Origin: DAOTVS01 sp034436375
Lineage (GTDB): Bacteria > Chloroflexota > Anaerolineae > SpSt-313
Length of the DNA stretch: 20,602 nt
Reading direction: 5' to 3'
NCBI GenBank assembly: GCA_034436375.1
Contig: DAOTVS010000147.1
Location: 1-20,602, forward strand
Shown here piece by piece: positions 5,726 through 12,900 of the stretch (positions are counted from its first letter, which is position 1; every line of letters starts with the position of its first letter). The position numbers were made by a program, and so were the translations under genes. The notes under the pieces were generated by a model. It worked only from the letters and a program-made list of their open reading frames with translations. It was not told the origin of the DNA and made no database searches.

Positions 5726-8020
5726 ATGACCACCAGTACCCAAGGGGCCATCGCTTCCGAAGTCGATCTGCACGGTGAGCTCGTGCAGCTGCGGCGCAAT
5801 CTGCTGGCAACCCTCATCTATGCAGTCCCGCTGCTGAGTTGGTGCTGGTTCCTGGCCGTGCTCATTTATCATCGCGAGGTGGGGCCGGGCAACATCCCGC
5901 CGGCAATCTTGGGGTTCTCAGCGTATGGGGTCCACCGGCTGCGCGCCTGGCGGCAGGACCTCGCCTCCTGGGCTTTGCTGCTGGCGGCCATTGTTGTGGA
6001 ATGCCTGGCGGCGATGCTGTACCCGGCCTCGCGTCTGCTGGTCTGCGGCGCCCTGGCCATCCCCATTGCCCAGGCTCTTTTGGGGAGCGCCCAATCCCTG
6101 CTGGTGACCCTGGCCCTGTGGGCCGCCGCGGCCCTGGGCGGTTACCTCGCCGGCGACCCTCTGGCCTGGGGCCGGGGCGCCTGGGACATCCTGGTGTTCA
6201 ATCTGCTTACCTGGGGCGCCGCGTGGCTGGCCGCCCGGCCGCTGCACACCTCAATCGACTGGGCCCTTTCGGGCTGGAAGCGCGCCACGCAGGCTCTGGA
6301 GGAGACCCGCGAGCGGCGCGCCGAGGTCTACCGTGCCCTGCGCGCTCTGGAGGAAGCTACCGGTCGCATCGAGCGCATGAACGCCGAGCTGATTGTGGCC
6401 CGGCGCGAGGCTGAGGAGGCGCGGGTGCTCAAGGCACGCTTTGCCGCCGCCGTCAGTCACGAGCTGCGCGGTCCCCTGAGCCTGGTCCTTGGCTTTTCCC
6501 AGATGATCGCCCTCTCGCCCGAGCGCTACGGTGTGCCCCTTCCCCAGGCCTATCAGCCTGACGTCGACACGATTTACCGCAATAGCCAGCACCTGGTCGC
6601 CCTCGTTGATGACATCCTGGACCTCTCGCGCATCGAGGCCGACCGGCTGCCGCTGGTGAAGGACCGTGTGGATATCGAGGAGGATGTGGTTAAAAAGGTG
6701 GCCGTCATCGTCGAGCCCTTGGCGCAGCGCAAGGGCCTCGGCTTTCACCTGGAGCTGGCCGGCAACCTCCCCTGGATCTTGGCCGACTCGGTGCGGCTGC
6801 GCCAGGCCCTGCTGAACCTGGTCGCCAATGCTGTGCGCGTGACGGAGCAGGGTGCGGTGACCGTGCGCACGCAGAAGGATGAGACCAGTGTGCTGGTCAG
6901 CGTTACCGATACGGGCCCCGGCATCGCACCTGAGGAGATGCGCAAGCTTTTTCAAGAGTTTTCTCAGGTCTGGGTCACGGAGCGGCGTGCGGCGGCGGGC
7001 AGCGGCCTGGGCCTCAGCATCAGCAAGCACCTGGTCGAGCTGCATGGCGGGCACATCTGGGCCGACAGCACGCCCGGCGCCGGCACCACCTTTTGCTTCT
7101 CGCTCCCCTTGCCCGGCATGGCAGATGGCGCCGCCCGGTTTGCCTCCAGCGAGCCCACCCGCCACCAGTTTGCCACCGAGAGCTGTCTGGTGGTGCACAG
7201 CGACCCCGCCATCGTCCGCCTGCTCTCCCGCTACATCGAGGATTACCGCGTGATCGGGCTGCCCAATGAGCAGGAGGTCTTGGCACTGACCGCTGACCTC
7301 CACCCGCGCGCCATTATCACCACCCCCGCGTTGGAAACGGCCATCCGCCGCCTGCTTGAGCCGGCGCCGTTCGACGTGCCCATCATCACCTGCGGGCTGC
7401 CCTGCCTGACCGATTGGACCGATATCAAGGGGATCCTTGGCTACCTGATTAAGCCAATCAATGGCGAGATGGTGGCTGCGGTCATGCGCCGCCTGGAGCA
7501 AAGCCGTGCGGCCCCCGCGGGAACGGTGGAGCTGGGCGACGGTCGAAGGCTGGAGAGACCGCCTGATTCTGTCGTGGGCCGGAGCGATGAGATGACGATC
7601 CTCCTGGTCGATGACGATCCCGACGCGGTGCGCCTGTTGGAGCGTATGCTGACGGCAGTCTCTCACCCCTACCATATCCTCAAGGCCAGCGATGGTCTCG
7701 AAGCGCTCCGCATCATGCAAGAGACCGTGCCCGATGTCGTCTTTATGGACCTGTTCATGCCCGTTCTCGACGGCAAGGAAACCATCCGCCGTATGCAGGA
7801 GGATGATCGCCTGCGCGCTGTGGCCGTGATCGTTGTCTCGGCGCGCGACTGGATCGAGGGCGAGGCGACCCTGGAGACCCCAATCTCCGTACGCATGCGG
7901 GGACCAGTCGAGATTGGCCGTGGCACTCGCAGTCTCAAGGCTGTGCTCGATTGCCTGGAGCCTCGCTACCTGCCGGATGCAGCAACGGGCGTAGAGCCTG
8001 CAGCAGCATATCGGCCGTAA
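5726..8020 (+). CDS. Membrane hybrid sensor histidine kinase with two divergent receiver domains
   Basis: This 764-residue signalling protein begins with five to six membrane helices (residues about 26-170), then a coiled coil (about 185-240). A HisKA domain follows with phospho-acceptor His 245 in SHELRGPLS (usually SHELRTPL). The ATPase domain has N-box Asn 368, DTGPGI (395-400), LFQEFSQ and GSGLGLSISK (425-434), so the kinase looks active. A first receiver-like domain (about 485-592) lacks the phospho-acceptor Asp (ITTPALE at that place) but keeps Lys 576 in LIKPI. A second receiver (from Met 623) has the acidic DDD cluster and acceptor Asp 675 in FMDLFMP but lacks the conserved Lys. No PAS domain is seen, so sensing is probably by the membrane part. 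Its 3' end overlaps the convergent regulator gene by 86 bp. The signal is unknown; the divergent ABC exporter and the nearby regulator are plausible partners. Confidence 0.88.
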   Translation: MTTSTQGAIASEVDLHGELVQLRRNLLATLIYAVPLLSWCWFLAVLIYHREVGPGNIPPAILGFSAYGVHRLRAWRQDLASWALLLAAIVVECLAAMLYPASRLLVCGALAIPIAQALLGSAQSLLVTLALWAAAALGGYLAGDPLAWGRGAWDILVFNLLTWGAAWLAARPLHTSIDWALSGWKRATQALEETRERRAEVYRALRALEEATGRIERMNAELIVARREAEEARVLKARFAAAVSHELRGPLSLVLGFSQMIALSPERYGVPLPQAYQPDVDTIYRNSQHLVALVDDILDLSRIEADRLPLVKDRVDIEEDVVKKVAVIVEPLAQRKGLGFHLELAGNLPWILADSVRLRQALLNLVANAVRVTEQGAVTVRTQKDETSVLVSVTDTGPGIAPEEMRKLFQEFSQVWVTERRAAAGSGLGLSISKHLVELHGGHIWADSTPGAGTTFCFSLPLPGMADGAARFASSEPTRHQFATESCLVVHSDPAIVRLLSRYIEDYRVIGLPNEQEVLALTADLHPRAIITTPALETAIRRLLEPAPFDVPIITCGLPCLTDWTDIKGILGYLIKPINGEMVAAVMRRLEQSRAAPAGTVELGDGRRLERPPDSVVGRSDEMTILLVDDDPDAVRLLERMLTAVSHPYHILKASDGLEALRIMQETVPDVVFMDLFMPVLDGKETIRRMQEDDRLRAVAVIVVSARDWIEGEATLETPISVRMRGPVEIGRGTRSLKAVLDCLEPRYLPDAATGVEPAAAYRP

Positions 8021-9179
8021 TGGGCTTGCACAGCACTACTTCGGCACCCAGCGCCAGGGCCAATTGGGGCTGGCTGAGGACGGAGCAGATCACTACCGGG
8101 ATGCCAGCCGTTTCGGGCTGAGTTTTGAGGCGCTGCAGAATGCTCCACCCGTCTTCCCGGGGCATAAGCACATCCAGCAGGATGGCGTCGGGGCGCGAGT
8201 CAGCCAGGAGGGCCCAAGCCTGTTCACCGTTCCGGGCCTCCAGCAGGCGGTAGCCATAGATCTCCAGATAGCGGCGGTATAGGCTGACCGTATCGCTGTC
8301 GTCATCAATGATCAGGATGGCCTCCGGGCGCGCGATGGGAGTGGTGAAATGCAGCACAGGGCTGGCGATCTGGTCGAGCCAAAAGCGCCCGCCGCTGATC
8401 TCCAGCAGGCCCCGGCTGACGGCAAAGCCGTCAGCACCCCCGCCCGTGACCTGAGCCAGCACCTCTGGTTTGAGGCCTGCGATGCGCCAATGCAGTTGCC
8501 CTCGCTCTGGCGTGACGGCGATTTCCAGCACTGACGCCGCGGCCAGGCTGATCCCTTCTGTCAGCACATTCAGCAGAATGTGGCGCAGCGCCACCGGGTC
8601 GCCATAGATCGTGGGCAAAGGGGAGGGGATGCTCAAATGCAGGCTTATGCCCTGTTGCCGGGCCAGGGGCTCCACTGTCTCCAGCGCTCCCTGCAGCACC
8701 TGCTCCGGATGCAGCAAAGTCGGTTGCGCGGCCCGGGCCAAGCGCACCGCCTCGGCGCAGGCGCGCTCAGCGGGCGAAACTTCGGCGGGGGCTTCCGGCG
8801 GGTTCAGGCCCCGGTATCGTTCCCAGAGAATGCCGGCCAGGGCGTCGCCCAGTTCCTGCAGCCGCCGGTAGTAGGTGGCCCGGCTCAGCCCCAGTCGCTC
8901 GCAGGTGTGGATCTGGCTCGCATTGCGCACATAGCGGTCTTGGAGGAGTTGGTAGGCGAGCCACTCGGGGCTATCTGGCGGTGTTTCCGGTTTGGGGTGC
9001 AGCACTTCGATGGCTTCATGGATCGCCTGCCGCAGGCCTTGGGCGCCCGTCATGCCTGGCAGTCGCGCCGACGACTGCAGATCAAAGCCCGTGAGTGGAT
9101 TGGCCTCCAAACGGCCCGGGTTGAGCAGATCGCTCAGGGCCTCGTGGACGTGCCGGGCAAATTCCGCTCTTGCGAGCAT
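7935..9179 (-). CDS. HTH / degenerate HATPase / receiver regulator
   Basis: This is a 414-residue cytoplasmic regulator with an unusual order of domains. Residues about 72-122 hold a helix-turn-helix-like segment, ending in HTCERLGLSRATYYRRLQEL. Residues about 155-282 resemble a GHKL ATPase (LARQQGISLHLSIPSPLPTI, GDPVALRHILLNVL, GLLEISGGRFWL) but lack the second N-box Asn and the DxGxG loop, and no phospho-acceptor His region precedes it. It is probably not a working kinase. Residues 286-400 form an intact receiver: DDD at 292-294, acceptor Asp 336 in LLDVLMP and Lys 385 in CKPI. The start at 9179 has AGGAGG five bases upstream. TGAGAY repeats lie just before the ribosome binding site, between this gene and the divergent ABC / glycyl radical operon, so it is the obvious candidate regulator of that operon and of itself. 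The kinase converging on it could phosphorylate its receiver. Confidence 0.8.
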   Translation of the reverse strand: MLARAEFARHVHEALSDLLNPGRLEANPLTGFDLQSSARLPGMTGAQGLRQAIHEAIEVLHPKPETPPDSPEWLAYQLLQDRYVRNASQIHTCERLGLSRATYYRRLQELGDALAGILWERYRGLNPPEAPAEVSPAERACAEAVRLARAAQPTLLHPEQVLQGALETVEPLARQQGISLHLSIPSPLPTIYGDPVALRHILLNVLTEGISLAAASVLEIAVTPERGQLHWRIAGLKPEVLAQVTGGGADGFAVSRGLLEISGGRFWLDQIASPVLHFTTPIARPEAILIIDDDSDTVSLYRRYLEIYGYRLLEARNGEQAWALLADSRPDAILLDVLMPREDGWSILQRLKTQPETAGIPVVICSVLSQPQLALALGAEVVLCKPITADMLLQALRPLLHPAGSEAPGNRAQP

Positions 9180-9189
9180 GGGTTCCTCC

Positions 9190-9234
9190 TTGAGCCCTTG
9201 AGACGTACTGAGATTTCCTGAGACCAGTTGAGAT
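9190..9234. promoter_or_regulatory. Operator candidate: TGAGAY direct repeats with 10-bp period
   Basis: YTGAGAY occurs at 9198, 9208, 9218 and 9228, each start exactly 10 bp apart, preceded by a fifth partial copy TTGAGCC at 9190. One copy per helical turn puts all sites on one face of the DNA, the usual arrangement for cooperative binding of a regulator. The array abuts the ribosome binding site of the regulator gene (minus strand) and lies about 20 bp upstream of the predicted -10 box of the divergent operon, suited to activating one and repressing the other. Confidence 0.65.
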
Positions 9235-9252
9235 TCCCGGGCCCAGGAAGGA

Positions 9253-9261
9253 TGCTATACT
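9253..9261 (+). promoter_or_regulatory. Extended -10 promoter of the ABC / glycyl radical operon, with long leader
   Basis: TGCTATACT fits TGnTATAAT with one mismatch. No consensus -35 is present at the right distance; the phased repeats sit in the activator position instead. The predicted leader to the ATG at 9463 is about 195 bases. It contains GC-rich inverted segments near 9285-9320, but no riboswitch class could be recognised. Confidence 0.5.
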
Positions 9262-9462
9262 GCAAATAGAGGAGATGGAAGTTGCCTCTCCCCGGGTCAG
9301 CGGGCTCTCCGGGCCCAACCGCTAGTGTCTTATTGTAGCATGAGGCTGGCGGTCTGCCAAGATACGCAGGTGACGGAAAAGGAGGTGGGCGCTACCCAGA
9401 TTACCCAACGGCCTGCTCCCTGATGCGTTGGTTTTCTGTCTACGAGCATAGGAGGGCAATTC

Positions 9463-10857
9463 ATGTCTGAGAAGCATCTCACCCGCCGGGGATTCCTGCG
9501 GCTGCTGGCCGTAAGTGGGGCCGGCGCCTTCCTCGCGGCCTGCGCCCCGCAGACTCCCCCCACGCCGCAGGTCATCAAGGAAACTGTCGTTGTCACCGAA
9601 GAGAAAATCGTCAAGGAGACAGTCATTCCACCCACGGCTGTGCCCGCGCCACAGAGCTTCGATCTGGTCCACTGGGCCGAGGGCTATCTCTACAGCACCG
9701 ACGCCAAGGTCAAGCCCTACCAGGACAAGGTCATCGAGAAGTTCAAGGCCCTCTACCCCAATGTCACGCCCAAGTTCGAGAACCACGGCTGGGATGAGGA
9801 GCTCCGCCAGAACCTGGTCACAGCGCTCTTGGGCGGCACTGCCCCCGATGTGATCGTCGGCGAGAACTTTTTCCAGCAGTATGGCGCCATGGGCGCCCTG
9901 GTTCCACTCGATGATGTCATCCAGGATATCAAAAGCAATTTGATCCCCGGTACCTACCAGGCGGCCGTGACCGGCGGCAAGGTCTATGGTATCAATCAGT
10001 TTACGGGCATTTTTGGCTTTGAACGCAATCCCAATGTCATCAAGGACGCGGGCCTCGACCCTGAAGCGCCGCCCAAGACGTGGGATGACCTGCTCGAGCA
10101 GGCGCGCAAGATCACCGATGCCGGCAAGGGTAAATACTTTGGTTACACTCTGCAGGGCCCGGTGGGCTTTTCGGTAGGCGGCATCTTCCGCATTGCCGTC
10201 TATATGAAGCAGGCCGGCGCCGATATGTGCAAGGATGACTGCACCTACCCCTTTTTCAACAACCCCAAGGCAGAACAGGTGCTCACCTTCCTGCGTGAGA
10301 TCAACAAGTACACGCCGCCTGGCCTTACTTTCAACCCTGATGAGGGCCAGGTCTATTCGCAGCTCTTCAAGGGCATCTCGGCCTACCAGATCTGCGGCTC
10401 CTGGCACGTGCAGTGGGCCAAGGACTCGGGCCTGGCGAACGCCGAGTATTCGGCCATTCCCATTCCGCAGGGAGGCAAGCCGGCCACCATCGCCGTCGGC
10501 AACGTGATCAACGCCGTGCTCACCGCCAGCAAGCACAAAGAGGAAGCGGCTGCTCTCTGCAAGCTGTTCACCGATGACGAGATCCAAGACCTGGTCAATC
10601 CCGTCCTGGGCCGTATGCCGTCGACCCGCTCCTCGCTGGAGCGGCTCAAACCCAAAGCCTCGGTCGCTGACCAGTCCTTCATCGACCAGATCCTCAATGC
10701 CGATATCGGCGTCCTGCCCCAGTGGCGCAAGGACCCGCAGAAGCTCTGGACGATCTACAATGACATGCTCACCAAGGTTCTCAGTGGCAATCTGCCGATC
10801 AAGGGCCTGATGGACGAGGCGCAGGCCGCAGCTGACGAGGTCATGAAGGCGCAGTAG
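9463..10857 (+). CDS. Sugar-type ABC transporter substrate-binding lipoprotein (Tat-exported)
   Basis: This 464-residue protein is the extracytoplasmic solute receptor of the importer encoded downstream. The N-terminus carries the twin-arginine motif TRRGFLRLL, a short hydrophobic stretch and the lipobox LAAC with Cys 27, so it is probably exported folded and lipid-anchored. A tether rich in Thr, Val, Glu, Lys and Pro (residues about 28-65) follows. The mature part has the features of extracellular solute-binding family 1: FKALYPNVTPKFE, then LLGGTAPDVIVGE, then PKTWDDLLEQARKITDAGKG and a late RMPSTRSSLE segment. Family 1 proteins bind mono- and oligosaccharides, polyols or glycerol phosphates; the exact ligand cannot be read. 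The start has AGGAGG seven bases upstream. It is the first gene of the operon and is followed by a strong hairpin that may keep its mRNA level above that of the permeases. Confidence 0.93.
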   Translation: MSEKHLTRRGFLRLLAVSGAGAFLAACAPQTPPTPQVIKETVVVTEEKIVKETVIPPTAVPAPQSFDLVHWAEGYLYSTDAKVKPYQDKVIEKFKALYPNVTPKFENHGWDEELRQNLVTALLGGTAPDVIVGENFFQQYGAMGALVPLDDVIQDIKSNLIPGTYQAAVTGGKVYGINQFTGIFGFERNPNVIKDAGLDPEAPPKTWDDLLEQARKITDAGKGKYFGYTLQGPVGFSVGGIFRIAVYMKQAGADMCKDDCTYPFFNNPKAEQVLTFLREINKYTPPGLTFNPDEGQVYSQLFKGISAYQICGSWHVQWAKDSGLANAEYSAIPIPQGGKPATIAVGNVINAVLTASKHKEEAAALCKLFTDDEIQDLVNPVLGRMPSTRSSLERLKPKASVADQSFIDQILNADIGVLPQWRKDPQKLWTIYNDMLTKVLSGNLPIKGLMDEAQAAADEVMKAQ

Positions 10858-10871
10858 GACTCTGATGCCCC

Positions 10872-10915
10872 GTTCAGCGATCCGCCCGACCGGTTGGTTG
10901 GGCGGATCGCTGAAC
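10872..10915 (+). terminator. Intra-operon hairpin, attenuator or mRNA-stabilising stem-loop
   Basis: A perfect 16-bp stem (10872-10887 with 10900-10915) closes a 12-base loop 14 bases after the binding-protein stop codon. It is followed by TCTTGCTCCGTTC, not a T-run, so partial termination or protection of the upstream mRNA is likelier than full termination. The permease gene begins 72 bases later. Confidence 0.65.
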
Positions 10916-10987
10916 TCTTGCTCCGTTCTACAGAGGCGCGCCGGTGCCGCGTGTACGCCGGGTGTATCCGTGAGGGGAGGGTACAGC

Positions 10988-11932
10988 ATGAGTGCAACAG
11001 CGCAAGAGCGGGCGATCGTCACGCCCCCGCACCCACAGATAGGGGGGTTCGCGCGGTGGCGCTTTCGCCACCGGCAGGCGATCGAGGGCTGGCTCATCCT
11101 GACCCCCATCCTGCTCTACTATTCGCTCTTTTTCCTATTCCCTGTCCTCTCCAACCTGTACATCAGCTTTACACGGTGGAACGGCATCCAGGGGGCACCC
11201 AAGTGGGTGGGCATCGCCAACTACAGGACGTACCTCACCCAATCCTACCCCCTGATCATGTTCAACACGCTCATGTTTGCCCTGATCATCCTGGCGGTGC
11301 AGACCTCCCTCGCCTTTCTGATCGCCGTCCTGCTGAATCAAAAGGTCGTCGGGCGTGGGCTGTACCGGGCCCTCTGGTATATCCCCACTCTCACTTCGGC
11401 CGCCGTCACCGCCCAGGTGGCCTTTGCCTTTATCTCACCGTTCGATGGCGTCCTGAATGGGCTCCTCAAGGCGCTGGGGCAGCCGATCGTGATCTGGACG
11501 ATGAGTGCTTTTTGGATGCGCATAGCGGTGATCATCTATTCGATCTGGCGCGGCGTCGGTGGGCCGGTGGTGCTTTTCCTGGCCGCCCTGCAGGGGATCC
11601 ACCGCGAGATCTATGAGGCTGCCATGGTCGATGGCGCCCGCGAGCGGGATATGTTGCTCTATATCACCATCCCCCTCTTGCGGCCGATGATCCTTTTTGT
11701 CCTGGTCACAGGCATGATTGGCAGCTTCCAGATCTTCGAGGCCGTCCTCCTCATGACCAAGGGTGGGCCGTCGAACATGACAAACGTCATGTTGCTGCAG
11801 ATCTACAACGATGCCTTTGTCAATACCAACATGGGCCTGGCAGCCGCTGGCGCGGTGATCATGGCCGTGTTGCTCCTGTGGTTCAGCACGACGAACATGC
11901 GCCTGATGAGCCGTGGCCAGGCGGAAGCCTGA
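10988..11932 (+). CDS. ABC sugar importer permease (MalF/UgpA-like)
   Basis: This 314-residue inner-membrane protein has six hydrophobic segments. It opens with the segment GWLILTPILLYYSLFFLFPV that is typical of MalF/UgpA-type permeases, followed by SFTRWNGIQGAPKWVGIANY. The cytoplasmic EAA loop that docks the ATPase is present: EAAMVDGARERDMLLYITIP, with the conserved Gly and the IP after the helix. The ATG at 10988 is chosen because GGGAGGG lies six bases upstream; an earlier in-frame start would run through the hairpin region and gives unrelated residues. It pairs with the second permease 32 bp downstream and the binding protein upstream. No ATP-binding subunit is encoded next to it, so a shared MsmK/UgpC-type ATPase elsewhere in the genome would be needed. 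Confidence 0.93.
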   Translation: MSATAQERAIVTPPHPQIGGFARWRFRHRQAIEGWLILTPILLYYSLFFLFPVLSNLYISFTRWNGIQGAPKWVGIANYRTYLTQSYPLIMFNTLMFALIILAVQTSLAFLIAVLLNQKVVGRGLYRALWYIPTLTSAAVTAQVAFAFISPFDGVLNGLLKALGQPIVIWTMSAFWMRIAVIIYSIWRGVGGPVVLFLAALQGIHREIYEAAMVDGARERDMLLYITIPLLRPMILFVLVTGMIGSFQIFEAVLLMTKGGPSNMTNVMLLQIYNDAFVNTNMGLAAAGAVIMAVLLLWFSTTNMRLMSRGQAEA

Positions 11933-11964
11933 GACTATTGAGATAAGAGGCAGGGGGGTCTGCA

Positions 11965-12873
11965 ATGCACACGAGGCTCCGTTTCGGCCGTGTCCTGATG
12001 TATGTGCTGCTGATCGGCGGCAGTATCGCCATGGCCATACCCATGATCTACGCCGCCCTGGGCTCGTTTTGCAATTTCGAGGATTTCTACCGCGCCCCGT
12101 GGATGCCCATCCCGCAGCGGTTGTACCTGGAGAACTACCGGGTGCTCTTTACGCCCAAGGTGGAGTTGTGGCGCTGGACGATCAACACCCTGATCCGCAT
12201 CGTCTGGTATATCACCATCCCAGGGGTGGTGGCGGTGCTGGCGGGCTACGTGTTCGCCCGCCTGCGCTTCCGCGGCCGCGACGGCGCCTTTATGTTCCTG
12301 CTCAGCTCCATGATGATGCCGGGTATTGTCTTCTGGATACCGACCTATATCATGCTGGCGCGTTGGCCTGGCGTGGGCGGCAACAACTGGCTGGGCCAAG
12401 GCGGTCACGGCTTTATCAACGAGTGGCCGTCGCTCTTGATCCCGGGATTGGTGAATGTCTATTACATTTTCCTGTTGCGGCAGACCTACTATAGCATACC
12501 GCTGGATTTCGAGGAGGCAGCCCGGGTGGATGGCGCCAACACCCTGCGCGTGCTTTGGGATGTCTACCTGCCCATGCTCAAGCCGGCGATCACCGTCATG
12601 ATCATCTTCCAGTTCGTGGCCATTTGGAATGATTATCAATGGCCCCTGATCGTGAGTGCGAGCAATACCAAGATCTTTACGATGGCCCTGGGGGTGCAGC
12701 GCACTCTGCTCCTCGGCGCCAGCATCAAAGGGTTGCCGCAGGGCACGGCCATCGTCGACTATCCCTTCGCCTTTGCCCTGGCGACCCTGGTTAGCCTGCC
12801 GACGATCCTGCTCTTCCTGCGCCTGCAAGAGTACTTTGTAGAGGGCGTGCAGGGCTTTGCCCTCAAGGGGTAG
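11965..12873 (+). CDS. ABC sugar importer permease (MalG/UgpE-like)
   Basis: This 302-residue protein is the second membrane subunit of the importer. An N-terminal helix (about residues 9-33) is followed by PRxLYLENYRVLFTP-like residues (PIPQRLYLENYRVLF), as usual for the MalG/UgpE type. The central helices precede the EAA loop EEAARVDGANTLRVLWDVYL, which ends in PMLKPA. Family members end with two helices and a short tail such as YFVEGVQGFALKG, where the G(A)xKG ending is characteristic. AGGGGGG lies nine bases before the ATG. Two TGAGAY motifs (11929 and 11938) overlap the upstream gene's stop. Unusual insertions (ARWPGVGGNNWLGQGGHGF) between helices 3 and 4 may shape the periplasmic gate. 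The gene is 27 bp before the glycyl radical enzyme gene, so import and that enzyme are probably one pathway. Confidence 0.93.
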   Translation: MHTRLRFGRVLMYVLLIGGSIAMAIPMIYAALGSFCNFEDFYRAPWMPIPQRLYLENYRVLFTPKVELWRWTINTLIRIVWYITIPGVVAVLAGYVFARLRFRGRDGAFMFLLSSMMMPGIVFWIPTYIMLARWPGVGGNNWLGQGGHGFINEWPSLLIPGLVNVYYIFLLRQTYYSIPLDFEEAARVDGANTLRVLWDVYLPMLKPAITVMIIFQFVAIWNDYQWPLIVSASNTKIFTMALGVQRTLLLGASIKGLPQGTAIVDYPFAFALATLVSLPTILLFLRLQEYFVEGVQGFALKG

Positions 12874-12900
12874 AGGCGAGGCTCTGTGGAGGAGGTAAGC

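Noticed and set aside
9262..9462. Riboswitch in the long leader of the ABC / glycyl radical operon
   Set aside because: Fragments such as GGTGACGGAAAAGGAGGTGGG hinted at a cobalamin-type element, but the other conserved blocks are absent.
9322..11109. Open frame of 595 codons on the minus strand opposite the binding-protein gene
   Set aside because: The plus strand encodes a complete Tat lipoprotein with clear motifs; the antisense translation shows no recognisable domain and crosses the operon hairpin.
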